The notes beneath the pieces are model-generated. The model saw nothing but the letters and a program-made list of their open reading frames with translations, was not told the DNA's origin and did no database searches. A program made the translations under genes and the position numbers. DNA of 31,342 nucleotides from Dehalococcoidia bacterium (GTDB lineage: Bacteria; Chloroflexota; Dehalococcoidia; E44-bin15; DAOWNJ01): the NCBI GenBank assembly GCA_030642645.1, contig DAOWNJ010000002.1, positions 1-31,342 on the forward strand. Direction: 5' to 3'. Shown piece after piece: positions 24,029 to 31,342 of the stretch (the stretch's first letter is position 1; each line of letters starts with the position of its first letter).

Positions 24029-24853
24029 ATGCCACTTAAAGAGTATAAGCCCACCTCCCCAGGAAGAAGGGGGATGACCGGCTCTGACTTCTCCGAGATC
24101 ACCAAGAAGAGGCCGGAGAAATCCCTGCTTCTGCCCCTCAAGAAGAAGGCAGGGAGATCAAACCAGGGGAGGATAACGGTGCGCCACCGTGGTGGCGGGG
24201 CCAAGAGGATGCTTCGCATCATTGACTTCAAGAGGGATAAGCTCGCAGTCCCGGGAAGGGTGGCCTCTATTGAGTATGACCCAAACCGCTCGGCCAGGAT
24301 CGCCCTTATAAACTATGTCGATGGTGAGAAGAGGTATATCATCGCCCCTGTTGGGCTCAAGGTGGGCGACATGGTAAGGTCTGGGGATGGTGCCGAGGTA
24401 AAGCCCGGGAACTCGCTCCCCCTGAGGGCTATCCCCACGGGCACCCCAATCCATAATATAGAGCTCCAGAGGGGGAAGGGGGGGCAGATGGTGAGGAGCG
24501 CAGGGGCCTCAGCTCAGCTTCTGAGTAAGGAGGGTAGCTACGCCCTGGTTCGCCTGCCATCGGGTGAGGTGAGGAGGGTCCATAGCGAGTGCGTGGCCAC
24601 TATAGGGCAGGTTGGGAACCCTGACCATCAGAATATAAACCTTGGGAAGGCGGGGAGGCGTCGCCTGATGGGGTGGAGACCATCTGTCAGGGGCTCGGCG
24701 ATGAGCCCAAGGGATCACCCCCATGGTGGTGGGGAGGGGAGGTCCCCCATCGGGCTCCCTGGACCAAAGACCCCTTGGGGGAAGCCTGCACTGGGGCACA
24801 GGACAAGGAGAAGGAAGCTCACCGATAATATGATCGTGAAGCGGAGAAAATGA
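24029..24853 (+). CDS. rplB: 50S ribosomal protein L2
   Basis: L2 is needed for subunit joining and peptidyl transfer. The 274-aa product has MPLKEYKPTSPGRRGMT at the start, QGRITVRHRGGGAK and the C-terminal VRGSAMSPRDHPHGGGEGRSP with the functionally important His. AGGAGG (24016-24021) is 7 nt before ATG 24029. The following gap before rpsS is 86 nt. Confidence 0.98.
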   Translation: MPLKEYKPTSPGRRGMTGSDFSEITKKRPEKSLLLPLKKKAGRSNQGRITVRHRGGGAKRMLRIIDFKRDKLAVPGRVASIEYDPNRSARIALINYVDGEKRYIIAPVGLKVGDMVRSGDGAEVKPGNSLPLRAIPTGTPIHNIELQRGKGGQMVRSAGASAQLLSKEGSYALVRLPSGEVRRVHSECVATIGQVGNPDHQNINLGKAGRRRLMGWRPSVRGSAMSPRDHPHGGGEGRSPIGLPGPKTPWGKPALGHRTRRRKLTDNMIVKRRK

Positions 24854-24939
24854 GATGGCAGGAGACGCTTTAAGAGCTGGCACCACGGCTGACCCGATAG
24901 AATGCTACGAAGGGGAATCAAGCCGAAAAGGTTTTAAAA
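24854..24939 (+). other. 86-nt gap between rplB and rpsS
   Basis: This is the largest gap in the S10 run. It holds one small open frame, ATG 24855 to TAA 24956 (33 codons), which overlaps rpsS and has no recognisable similarity or good ribosome binding site. AAAAGG at 24926-24931 serves rpsS. I see no clear promoter or hairpin. Confidence 0.5.
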
Positions 24940-25230
24940 ATGTCTCGTTCAACTAAGAAGGGCCCCTATATTGATCCAAAGCTACTCAAGAGGGTTGAGG
25001 AGGTGAACCGCTCCGGGCAGAGGGCGGTGATAAAGACATGGTCTCGCTCCTCCACCATCCTCCCCGAGATGATAGGTCATACCATCGGGGTTCACGATGG
25101 CAGACGGCATGTCCCCATCCTCATCACCGAGAACATGGTGGGGCATAAGCTCGGAGAGTTTGCCCTCACCAGGACATTCAGGGGGCATACCCATAAGGCG
25201 GAGAGGACAACAAGGATAAAGAGGAAGTAA
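24940..25230 (+). CDS. rpsS: 30S ribosomal protein S19
   Basis: S19 sits in the 30S head near the A site. The 96-aa product (MSRSTKKGPYIDPKLLKRV, IKTWSRSSTILPEMIGHTI, HKLGEFALTRTFRGH) is standard. AAAAGG at 24926-24931 lies 8 nt before ATG 24940. Confidence 0.97.
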   Translation: MSRSTKKGPYIDPKLLKRVEEVNRSGQRAVIKTWSRSSTILPEMIGHTIGVHDGRRHVPILITENMVGHKLGEFALTRTFRGHTHKAERTTRIKRK

Positions 25231-25231
25231 G

Positions 25232-25564
25232 ATGGAGGTAGTGGCAAAGGCAAGGTATGTGCCGATATCACCGGGGAAGGTGAGGCCGATCGTTGATGCT
25301 GTGAGGGGGAAGAAGGTGGACGAGGCGTTGGCTATACTCCGCTTCTCCCCAAGCCCACGGGCCAGGGTGGTGGCCAAGGTAGTGAGGTCAGCATCGGCAA
25401 ATGCCGAGAACAACTTCCAGATGACGCCACAGGACCTGAGGATAGCGAAGATATTCGTCGATGAGGGGCGACCCATCAAGAGGTATCGCCCAAAGGCAAG
25501 GGGAAGGGCGGGCATCATCCTTAAACGCTCAAGCCACATCACCGTCATCGTGGAGGAGGAATAA
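25232..25564 (+). CDS. rplV: 50S ribosomal protein L22
   Basis: L22 lines the exit tunnel beside L4. The 110-aa product has VAKARYVPISPGKVRPIVDAVRG near the start, SASANAENN and the tunnel hairpin RYRPKARGRAGIILKRSSHITVI. It starts one base after the rpsS stop. Confidence 0.97.
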   Translation: MEVVAKARYVPISPGKVRPIVDAVRGKKVDEALAILRFSPSPRARVVAKVVRSASANAENNFQMTPQDLRIAKIFVDEGRPIKRYRPKARGRAGIILKRSSHITVIVEEE

Positions 25565-25565
25565 C

Positions 25566-26282
25566 TTGGGGCAGAAGGTTCACCCAATAGGATTTAGAAT
25601 TGGAGTTACCAAGGACTGGCAGAGTAAATGGTATGCCGATAAGCATTACGCCGAGTACCTCCAGGAGGACCTCCGAATCCGGAAGATGATCAAGAAGGGC
25701 TATCCGCAGGCCGAGGTATCGATGATCGAGATCGAGCGCAACACAAACCTGGTTACACTCACCGTTCATACAGCGAGGCCTGGCATTGTGATCGGGAGGG
25801 GGGGGCAGAGGGTCGACGAGATGAGGCAGGCATTAGAGGGTCTCACCGGGAAAAGAGTTCGTCTCAATATCCAGGAGATCCGCCAGCCGGAGCTTGATGC
25901 CTATCTGGTAGCCAGGAATGTGGCCCAACAGATAGAGCATCGTGTCTCCTTCAGGCGTGCCATGAGGCAGGCGGTCTTCCGGACGATGCAGGGGGGGGGC
26001 AAGGGGATAAAGATAACTTGCTCAGGGAGGCTCACCGGAACCGAGATTGCCCGCCGGGAGAGCATCCGACTGGGGAGGGTTCCCCTACATACCCTCCGCG
26101 CTGACATAGATTATGGCCTCGCTGAGGCCCATACCGCAACGGGGAGGATCGGGGTGAAGGTCTGGATATATAAAGGGGATATCTTCCCAGAGAAGAGGTT
26201 TGAGGAGGTCGAGCCACCTGTGGCCAGATTAGAGGAGAATGATGCTACAGCCGAGAAGGGTGAAGTATCGCAAGGTTCATAG
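25566..26282 (+). CDS. rpsC: 30S ribosomal protein S3
   Basis: S3 forms part of the mRNA entry channel. The start is TTG 25566, giving MGQKVHPIGFRIGVTKDW, the usual S3 beginning; 238 aa. A KH domain has VIGRGGQRVDEMR (about 74-86), and the C-terminal domain has RLTGTEIARRESIRLGRVPLHTLRADIDYG-type sequence. It overlaps rplP by 41 nt, the longest overlap in the window. Confidence 0.97.
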   Translation: MGQKVHPIGFRIGVTKDWQSKWYADKHYAEYLQEDLRIRKMIKKGYPQAEVSMIEIERNTNLVTLTVHTARPGIVIGRGGQRVDEMRQALEGLTGKRVRLNIQEIRQPELDAYLVARNVAQQIEHRVSFRRAMRQAVFRTMQGGGKGIKITCSGRLTGTEIARRESIRLGRVPLHTLRADIDYGLAEAHTATGRIGVKVWIYKGDIFPEKRFEEVEPPVARLEENDATAEKGEVSQGS

Positions 26283-26664
26283 GGGTCGCCGCTGTGGAAA
26301 GGCCCAATCGGGCAATACCATCGCCTTCGGGGATTATGGACTCCAGGCGCAGGGGCCAGTCTGGCTAACATCGAGGCAGATCGAGGCGGCCCGCCGAGCC
26401 ATTACCCACCATATGGAAAGGGGGGGCAAGGTCTGGATAAGGGTATTCCCCGACAAGCCGGTGACATCAAAGCCGGCGGAGACCAGGATGGGGGGCGGGA
26501 AGGGGTCTCTGGATCACTGGGTCTGTGTTGTGAAGCCGGGGAGGATGATATTCGAGGTCTCAGGGGTAAGCGAGGAGCTTGCCAGGGAGGCGCTGAGACT
26601 CGCCTCCCATAAGCTGCCCATGAAGACCAAGATTATAGCTCGGGAGAAGGGGATTGAAAGCTAG
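26242..26664 (+). CDS. rplP: 50S ribosomal protein L16
   Basis: L16 helps position A- and P-site tRNAs. ATG 26242 gives MLQPRRVKYRKVHRGR, the family start; the ATG just before it (26239) would add one Met. The 140-aa product has GNTIAFGDYGLQAQ, HHMERGGKVWIRVFPDKPVT and RMGGGKGSLDHWV. It begins well within rpsC and overlaps rpmC by 11 nt. Confidence 0.97.
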   Translation: MLQPRRVKYRKVHRGRRCGKAQSGNTIAFGDYGLQAQGPVWLTSRQIEAARRAITHHMERGGKVWIRVFPDKPVTSKPAETRMGGGKGSLDHWVCVVKPGRMIFEVSGVSEELAREALRLASHKLPMKTKIIAREKGIES

Positions 26665-26851
26665 CGAGATCAGAGCACTTAGCTATGGTGAGATGGGAAG
26701 GAGGCTTGAGGAGACCCACAGGGAGCTATTCAACCTTCGTTTCCGCTATACTACCGGCCAACTGGTAAACTATAATGAGATCCGCAAGGCGAGAAAGAAT
26801 ATCGCAAGGGTGGAGACCATAATGAGAGAAAGAGAGCTGGGTATCGGCTGA
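26654..26851 (+). CDS. rpmC: 50S ribosomal protein L29
   Basis: L29 sits at the tunnel exit beside L23. The 65-aa product starts at TTG 26654 (MKASEIRALSYGEMGRRLEETHREL) with GGGGA just upstream within rplP, and has NLRFRYTTGQL and IRKARKNIARVETIM. Its TGA overlaps the rpsQ ATG by one base. Confidence 0.95.
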   Translation: MKASEIRALSYGEMGRRLEETHRELFNLRFRYTTGQLVNYNEIRKARKNIARVETIMRERELGIG

Positions 26852-27138
26852 TGGGAAGGAAGGCCCGCATCGGACGGGTAGTGAGCGACAGGATGGACAA
26901 GACGGTGGTGGTTCTGGTAGAGACCACAAGGCGTCACCCTATCTATAAGAAGACCATCCGCTACAGGGCAAGGTTCAAGGCCCATGATGAGGATAATGCC
27001 TCGAAGGTTGGCGATATGGTAAGGATCGAGGAGACCCGTCCCCTATCCCGTGATAAGCGGTGGCGGGTAACCCAGATATTGGAGAGGAGAGCGGTGGCAG
27101 AGGTGGAGCCGGAGGTGGAGCCGGAGGAGACAGGCTGA
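26851..27138 (+). CDS. rpsQ: 30S ribosomal protein S17
   Basis: S17 is a primary 16S-binding protein. The 95-aa product has GRVVSDRMDKTVVVLVE, KKTIRYRARFKAHDE and GDMVRIEETRPLSRDKRWRV. It ends in an acidic tail rich in E, V and P (about 82-94). The start overlaps the rpmC stop and the end overlaps the rplN start, each by one base. Confidence 0.97.
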   Translation: MGRKARIGRVVSDRMDKTVVVLVETTRRHPIYKKTIRYRARFKAHDEDNASKVGDMVRIEETRPLSRDKRWRVTQILERRAVAEVEPEVEPEETG

Positions 27139-27506
27139 TGATCCAGACATATACAAGGCTCAAGGTGGCGGACAATACCGGGGCAAAGAGCATTATGTGC
27201 ATCACCGTCCTCGGTGGGACGAGGAGGAGGTATGCCAGGGTCGGCGATGTCATTGTCGCCTCGGTGAAGCAGGCATCCCCTGGTGGGGTGGTGGGGAGTG
27301 GGGATGTGGTGAGGGCGGTTGTTGTAAGAGTGGCGAAGCCATTTCGGCGTCCAGATGGCTCCTATATCAGGTTCGATGAGAATGCAGCGGTGCTCCTCAC
27401 CGATAAGAATAATCCAAAGGGGACAAGGGTATTTGGCCCTGTGGCCAGGGAGCTCAGGGATAAGAACTTTATGAAGATCATATCACTCGCCCCAGAGGTG
27501 CTCTAG
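27138..27506 (+). CDS. rplN: 50S ribosomal protein L14
   Basis: L14 lies at the subunit interface. The 122-aa product starts MIQTYTRLKVADNTGAKSI at ATG 27138, the standard beginning; the open frame upstream belongs to rpsQ territory. It has GDVIVASVKQASPGG and NNPKGTRVFGPVARELR. Confidence 0.97.
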   Translation: MIQTYTRLKVADNTGAKSIMCITVLGGTRRRYARVGDVIVASVKQASPGGVVGSGDVVRAVVVRVAKPFRRPDGSYIRFDENAAVLLTDKNNPKGTRVFGPVARELRDKNFMKIISLAPEVL

Positions 27507-27818
27507 ATGAAGGTCCGTAGGGATGATACTGTTCTGGTGGTAGCCGGGAAGGATAGGGGGAAGAGGGGAAAGGTGCGCTATGCCTACCCTAAGGATGAGC
27601 GGGTCATGGTGGAGGGGGTGAACATGATAAAGCGACACACCAAGCCCCGGGGAAGGGCGAGACAGGCTGGCATCATTGAGCATGAGGCTCCAATACATGT
27701 CTCCAATGTAATGCTCATCTGCAACAGGTGTCACCGCCCAACAAGGGTTGGCTTCAAATTCCTCCAGGACGGGAGGAAGGTCAGGGTATGCCACCGGTGT
27801 AGAGAGGTGATTGACTAG
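27507..27818 (+). CDS. rplX: 50S ribosomal protein L24, with zinc-type cysteines
   Basis: L24 starts 50S assembly. The 103-aa product has a KOW motif (DDTVLVVAGKDRGKRGKV) and IKRHTKPRGRARQAGIIEHEAPI. In its C-terminal part C72, C75, C95 and C98 form two CxxC pairs, a likely zinc site that many bacterial L24 proteins lack. It abuts rplN and rplE with no gap. Confidence 0.97.
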   Translation: MKVRRDDTVLVVAGKDRGKRGKVRYAYPKDERVMVEGVNMIKRHTKPRGRARQAGIIEHEAPIHVSNVMLICNRCHRPTRVGFKFLQDGRKVRVCHRCREVID

Positions 27819-28361
27819 ATGTCGAGGCTTAAGGAGAGGTATAAAGGGGAGATCGTCCCCAGAATGGTGGCCGAGTTTGGCTACAAAAGCGTGATGCAGG
27901 TTCCGAGGATTGAGAAGGTGGTCTTAAACTGTGGCCTCGGTGAGGCGATAAAAGACCCCCACGCCCTTGAGGCCGCCCAGGGGGATATGTCCCTGATCTC
28001 TGGCCAGCATCCGGTTATCACCAGGGCGAAGAGGTCCATCGCCCAGTTCCGCCTGAGGGCCGGGATGCCTATCGGGCTCATGGTCACCCTCAGGGGGGAG
28101 AGGATGTACGAATTCCTCGATAAGCTGGTGAGTGCCGTCCTCCCCCGGGTCAGGGACTTTCAGGGGACGCCGAGGAATTCCTTCGATGGGAGGGGTAATT
28201 ATACCCTTGGGCTCAGGGAGCAGCTCATATTCCCTGAGATAGACTACGATAAGATCGATAAGGTGAGGGGGTTTGAGATATCCATCATAACCACTGCGAG
28301 GACGGATGAGGAGGGGAGGAGGCTCCTTGAGCTTATAGGGATGCCATTTTCAAGAACCTAA
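27819..28361 (+). CDS. rplE: 50S ribosomal protein L5
   Basis: L5 binds 5S rRNA. The 180-aa product has MQVPRIEKVVLNCGLGEA near 25-43, GQHPVITRAKRSIAQFRLRAGMPIG and RDFQGTPRNSFDGRGNYTLGL. Standard length. It abuts the L24 stop. Confidence 0.97.
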   Translation: MSRLKERYKGEIVPRMVAEFGYKSVMQVPRIEKVVLNCGLGEAIKDPHALEAAQGDMSLISGQHPVITRAKRSIAQFRLRAGMPIGLMVTLRGERMYEFLDKLVSAVLPRVRDFQGTPRNSFDGRGNYTLGLREQLIFPEIDYDKIDKVRGFEISIITTARTDEEGRRLLELIGMPFSRT

Positions 28362-28373
28362 GTGGAGGGAAAT

Positions 28374-28559
28374 TTGGCCAAGGTATCAAAGATTGTAAAA
28401 TCCCAGCGCCCCCCAAAATATAGGGTTCAAAAGAGGAACCGCTGCACCCTTTGCGGGAGACCAAGGGCCTACATGAGGCAGTTTGGGCTTTGCCGTATCT
28501 GCTTCAGAGAGCTGGCCCTCAAGGGAGAGCTCCCGGGGGTGAGGAAGTCGAGCTGGTAG
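28374..28559 (+). CDS. rpsZ: 30S ribosomal protein S14, zinc type Z
   Basis: S14 is part of the 30S head. From TTG 28374 the product is 61 aa, exactly the length of the type Z form, beginning MAKVSKIVKSQRPPKY. C24, C27, C40 and C43 form the zinc ribbon in CTLCGRPRAYMRQFGLCRIC. GGAGG (28364-28368) is 5 nt upstream; GTG 28362 would add four residues and lies beyond that site. Confidence 0.95.
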   Translation: MAKVSKIVKSQRPPKYRVQKRNRCTLCGRPRAYMRQFGLCRICFRELALKGELPGVRKSSW

Positions 28560-28560
28560 G

Positions 28561-28959
28561 ATGACGGTAACTGATCCTATAGCGGATATGCTCACTAGGA
28601 TAAGGAATGCTATGATGGCAAGGCATGCCTCTGTGCTTGTTCCCTGCTCCAATATGAAGCTTTCCATCGCCAAGATATTAAAGGATGAGGGTTTCATATC
28701 AGGCTATGAGGTGCTGAAGGGGAAGCCACAGAGGATGATCAAGATCCACCTCAGATACTCAGAGGATAAGGAGCCCCTAATCAGGGGCCTGAGGAGGGTG
28801 AGTCGGCCTGGGCTGAGGGTATATGTCCAGAGATCAGAGATACCCCGTGTCTATGGAGGGCTTGGCATTGCCATCCTCTCCACCCCGAAGGGGGTGATGG
28901 TTGGAAAGCAGGCTTGGCGAAGCAATACCGGGGGAGAGTTGTTGTGTTATGTATGGTAA
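28561..28959 (+). CDS. rpsH: 30S ribosomal protein S8
   Basis: S8 binds the 16S central domain and in E. coli represses the spc operon. The 132-aa product has DPIADMLTRIRNAMMARH at the start, VPCSNMKLSIAKILKDEGFI and the C-terminal GLGIAILSTPKGVM and GGELLCYVW. It starts one base after rpsZ. Confidence 0.97.
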   Translation: MTVTDPIADMLTRIRNAMMARHASVLVPCSNMKLSIAKILKDEGFISGYEVLKGKPQRMIKIHLRYSEDKEPLIRGLRRVSRPGLRVYVQRSEIPRVYGGLGIAILSTPKGVMVGKQAWRSNTGGELLCYVW

Positions 28960-28971
28960 GAGGAAGGTTCC

Positions 28972-29523
28972 ATGTCTCGTGTAGGGCGGATGCCGATAGA
29001 TATGCCCCAGGGGGTTGAGGTAGCTATAACCGGGGGCGAGGTAACGGTCAGGGGGCCAAATGGAGAGCTCGCCCGCTCCTTCCATCCCGATATCTCCATC
29101 TCCATTGAGGATAAAACGCTAAAGGTATCCCGCCCAAGTGATTCTAAGCAACACCGCGCCCTCCATGGCCTCACCAGGAGTCTCCTCGCCAACATGGTGG
29201 AGGGGGTGAGCAGGGGGTTTCAGAGGAACCTCGAGCTCGTAGGGGTTGGCTACAGGGCACAGAAAAGCGGGGATAAACTGGTTCTTCAGGTGGGATATTC
29301 ACACCCTGTTGAGATCCTCCCTCCACCAGAGGTTTCGGTTGTTGTTGAAGGGACAAACCGAATCACAGTTCGCGGGGCTGATAAGGAGCTCGTTGGCGAG
29401 ACAGCGGCCAGGATAAGGAGGGTGAGGCCCCCGGATGCATATAAGGGGAGGGGGATAAGGTATCAAGGGGAGATGGTAAGGCTAAAGCCTGGAAAGTCTG
29501 GCAAGGTTGGCAGGAGGGGGTAG
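28972..29523 (+). CDS. rplF: 50S ribosomal protein L6
   Basis: L6 lies near the factor-binding site. The 183-aa product has SRVGRMPIDMPQGVEV, VRGPNGEL, GVGYRAQ and the C-terminal RRVRPPDAYKGRGIRYQGE, with a basic end. Its stop overlaps the rplR GTG by one base. Confidence 0.97.
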   Translation: MSRVGRMPIDMPQGVEVAITGGEVTVRGPNGELARSFHPDISISIEDKTLKVSRPSDSKQHRALHGLTRSLLANMVEGVSRGFQRNLELVGVGYRAQKSGDKLVLQVGYSHPVEILPPPEVSVVVEGTNRITVRGADKELVGETAARIRRVRPPDAYKGRGIRYQGEMVRLKPGKSGKVGRRG

Positions 29524-29885
29524 TGAAGAGGACTCCACGTGTTCAAAGGAAGAGGAGGCACGCCAGAGTAAGGGCGAGGGTGAAGGGAACCCCCACAAGG
29601 CCAAGGCTTTGTATATTCCGCAGCCTGAACCATACCTACGCCCAGATCATAGACGACTCCGTGGGGAACACTATCTGTTCTGCATCAACCCTTGATAGGG
29701 AGATAAGGGAGCGTGTGGATGGGGAGACAAAGAAGGGGGAAGCACAGATGGTGGGTGAGCTTATCGCTAGAAGGGCGAAGGGTAGAGGGGTAACCACGGT
29801 CGTATTTGATCGCGGCGGCTATAAATACCACGGCAGGGTGAGGGCAGTGGCTGATGGGGCCAGGGGCGGGGGGCTGATCTTTTAG
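29523..29885 (+). CDS. rplR: 50S ribosomal protein L18
   Basis: L18 binds 5S rRNA. The 120-aa product starts at GTG 29523 (MKRTPRVQRKRRHARVR), with RPRLCIFRSLNHTYAQIIDD and a C-terminal VFDRGGYKYHGRVRAVADGAR. The start overlaps the L6 stop. Confidence 0.97.
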   Translation: MKRTPRVQRKRRHARVRARVKGTPTRPRLCIFRSLNHTYAQIIDDSVGNTICSASTLDREIRERVDGETKKGEAQMVGELIARRAKGRGVTTVVFDRGGYKYHGRVRAVADGARGGGLIF

Positions 29886-29892
29886 GAGAGAG

Positions 29893-30399
29893 ATGGCTAG
29901 TAGCATAAATCCCGAAGGACTTGAGCTTACAGAGAAGCTGGTTGACATAAACCGAGTAGCCAAGGTGGTTAAGGGGGGGAGGAGGTTTGGATTCAGCGCA
30001 ATGGTGGTTGTTGGCGATGGCAATGGACATGTCGGGGCTGGGCTGGGGAAGGCAAAGGAGGTTCCCGAGGCCATCAGGAAGGGGGGGGCGATTGCCAGGA
30101 AGAACCTGATCGAGGTTCTTATGTCCGGGACCACCGTCCCCCACGAGATCGAGGCCAAGTTCGGGGCATCGAGGGTCCTCCTCAAGCCAGCCTCCCCTGG
30201 AACCGGTGTGATCGCCAGCGGCGCAACAAAGACGGTGCTGGAGGCAGCGGGGATAAAAGATGCCCTCACCAAGTCCCTTGGTAGCTCAAACTCTATCAAT
30301 GTAGTGAAGGCCACTATCCTGGCATTGAGCCGCCTCAGGGACCCTCAGAGGGAGCTTTTGAGGAGGAAGGGGCCAGTAGTTGAGGAGAAGGGTGAGTAG
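29893..30399 (+). CDS. rpsE: 30S ribosomal protein S5
   Basis: S5 is part of the mRNA entry site and fidelity centre. The 168-aa product has LVDINRVAKVVKGGRRFGFSA, VVVGDGNGHVGAGLGKAKEVPEAI-type RNA-binding loop and PASPGTGVIASGATKTVLEAAGI. GGAGAG precedes ATG 29893. It overlaps rpmD by 8 nt. Confidence 0.97.
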   Translation: MASSINPEGLELTEKLVDINRVAKVVKGGRRFGFSAMVVVGDGNGHVGAGLGKAKEVPEAIRKGGAIARKNLIEVLMSGTTVPHEIEAKFGASRVLLKPASPGTGVIASGATKTVLEAAGIKDALTKSLGSSNSINVVKATILALSRLRDPQRELLRRKGPVVEEKGE

Positions 30400-30583
30400 G
30401 CTGAGGATAAAGTGGAGGAAGAGCTCCATTGGCTATTCAAAGGATCAGGCTCAAACCCTGAGGGCTCTCGGGTTTCGCCACCTCAACCAGACGATTGAGC
30501 GTGAGGACTCACCGTCGATAAGGGGCATGATTGGAAAGGTGAAACACCTCCTAACAGTAGAGGAGATAGATGAGGCAGAGTGA
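30392..30583 (+). CDS. rpmD: 50S ribosomal protein L30
   Basis: L30 is a small 50S protein. From GTG 30392 the product is 63 aa, MSRLRIKWRKSSIGYSKDQAQ, with TLRALGFRHLNQTIEREDSP and IRGMIGKVKHLL. In-frame TTG 30380 is also possible but adds four basic residues not usual in the family. It overlaps rplO by 14 nt. Confidence 0.94.
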   Translation: MSRLRIKWRKSSIGYSKDQAQTLRALGFRHLNQTIEREDSPSIRGMIGKVKHLLTVEEIDEAE

Positions 30584-31037
30584 ATTGAGCCCAGTGCCAG
30601 GTTCCAGGCACAGGAGGAAGCGCATTGGCCGGGGATATGGGAGTGGGCATGGCCGAACCTCAGGGCGGGGGAGTAAGGGACAGAAGGCAAGGAGTGGGGG
30701 AGGGGTTCGTCGCGGATTTGAGGGGGGGCAGCTCCCTCTTTCGAAGGGCCTCCCCGAGAAGAGGGGGTTTGTGAATATCTTCAGGACTGAATATGATGTC
30801 GTCAATGTGGGCCGACTGGATGTCTTTGAAAGCGGGGCCGAGGTGACCCCCCAAAGCATGGTGGAGGCTGGACTGGCGAGCTCGCTCAAAAAGCCGATAA
30901 AGGTCCTTGGAGCGGGCGAGTTAAATAAGGCCTTGACTGTGAAAGCAAACAGGTTCTCGAAGCAAGCGAGAAGAAAGATTGAGCGGGCTGGAGGGAAAAC
31001 GGAGGAGGTTGGGATTGCAAAGGCAGGCAAGGGCTAG
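30570..31037 (+). CDS. rplO: 50S ribosomal protein L15
   Basis: L15 helps late 50S assembly. The 155-aa product has the glycine-rich N-terminal region (RIGRGYGSGHGRTSGRGSKGQKAR), GFEGGQLPLSKGLPEKRGF and the globular C-terminal part with IKVLGAGELNKALTVKANRFS. Its last ~23 nt overlap the secY start. Confidence 0.97.
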   Translation: MRQSELSPVPGSRHRRKRIGRGYGSGHGRTSGRGSKGQKARSGGGVRRGFEGGQLPLSKGLPEKRGFVNIFRTEYDVVNVGRLDVFESGAEVTPQSMVEAGLASSLKKPIKVLGAGELNKALTVKANRFSKQARRKIERAGGKTEEVGIAKAGKG

Positions 31038-31342
31038 GCCCAAGCTTATACAGGCAACTATAGACTCCTTTCGCCTTCCGGACCTGAGGGGAAAGATCCT
31101 TTTCACCCTGGGGATATTGGTCGTCTTCCGCTTTATCGCTCATATACCCATCCCTGGGGTTGACCTCGATGCCCTCGGGCAGCTATTTGCCTCAAACGAG
31201 CTCCTGGGGATGCTTGACCTGTTTAGCGGCGGGGCCCTGAGGTATATGAGCATAGCCGCCCTCGGGGTCTACCCTTACATCACCGCCTCCATCATAATGC
31301 AGCTTCTGGTCCCGGTCATCCCGCAGCTCCAGTCCCTGGCAA
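31015..31342 (+). CDS. secY: protein translocase subunit SecY, partial
   Basis: SecY is the channel of the general secretion system. Only the first ~109 residues are present; the window ends within the gene. TTG 31015, with GGAGG at 31004-31008, gives MQRQARARPKLIQATIDSFRLPDLRGKI, followed by the first helix (about 28-46), IPIPGVD and the plug region GMLDLFSGGALRYMSIAALGVYPYI. This is the partner of the fused SecE at 8797. Confidence 0.95.
   Translation, partial: MQRQARARPKLIQATIDSFRLPDLRGKILFTLGILVVFRFIAHIPIPGVDLDALGQLFASNELLGMLDLFSGGALRYMSIAALGVYPYITASIIMQLLVPVIPQLQSLA

Noticed and set aside
24855..24956. 33-codon open frame between rplB and rpsS
   Set aside because: No similarity, weak start context and overlap with rpsS; kept only as a note on the gap.
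29685..30314. 209-codon minus-strand open frame
   Set aside because: It is antisense to rplR and rpsE, which are complete ribosomal genes; low-complexity composition.

Overview
The window looks like a chromosomal backbone segment from a bacterium of the Chloroflexota, probably near the Dehalococcoidia. That placement rests on the partial 16S 5' region, the pairing of rpsO-pnp with a dapB-asd-dapA lysine cluster, zinc-binding forms of L33, L24 and S14, and a tuf-rpmG-secE-nusG-L11-L1-L10-L12 block that lacks rpoBC. It is inference from memory; no alignment was run. Arginine AGG and GTG/TTG starts are frequent, genes are packed tightly, and many stop and start codons overlap.

Layout. (1) 1-357: 5' part of a 16S rRNA gene on the minus strand, whose promoter lies back to back with the rpsO promoter. 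(2) 497-5743: rpsO, pnp, dapB, asd (frameshifted) and dapA. (3) 5772-7055: purA on the minus strand, with a promoter that predicts an almost leaderless mRNA. (4) 7103-12627: tRNA-Thr(UGU), tRNA-Tyr(GUA), tRNA-Thr(GGU), tuf, rpmG, a secE fusion gene, nusG, rplK, rplA, an L10 leader RNA, rplJ and rplL. (5) 12658-16052: a non-ribosomal block of radC (frameshifted), a histone-deacetylase-like gene, a GalT-like gene and larB. (6) 16095-31342: the str, S10, spc gene run, rpsL to the start of secY, cut by the window edge. It contains four foreign genes: a MacB/LolC-like ABC permease (frameshifted) and its ATPase between L3 and L4, a membrane-anchored hypothetical protein between L4 and L23, and a second hypothetical protein between L23 and L2.

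Most of the window makes ribosomal proteins, elongation factors and the SecYE channel. Two things stand out. SecE, normally a small one-helix subunit, continues in frame into three repeats of about 95 residues that should lie outside the membrane. And the normally unbroken S10 gene order is interrupted three times by membrane-associated genes that are translationally coupled to their ribosomal neighbours. Whether the fused SecE and the inserted ABC and hypothetical genes work together is speculation, but both place envelope functions inside the core translation and secretion operons.
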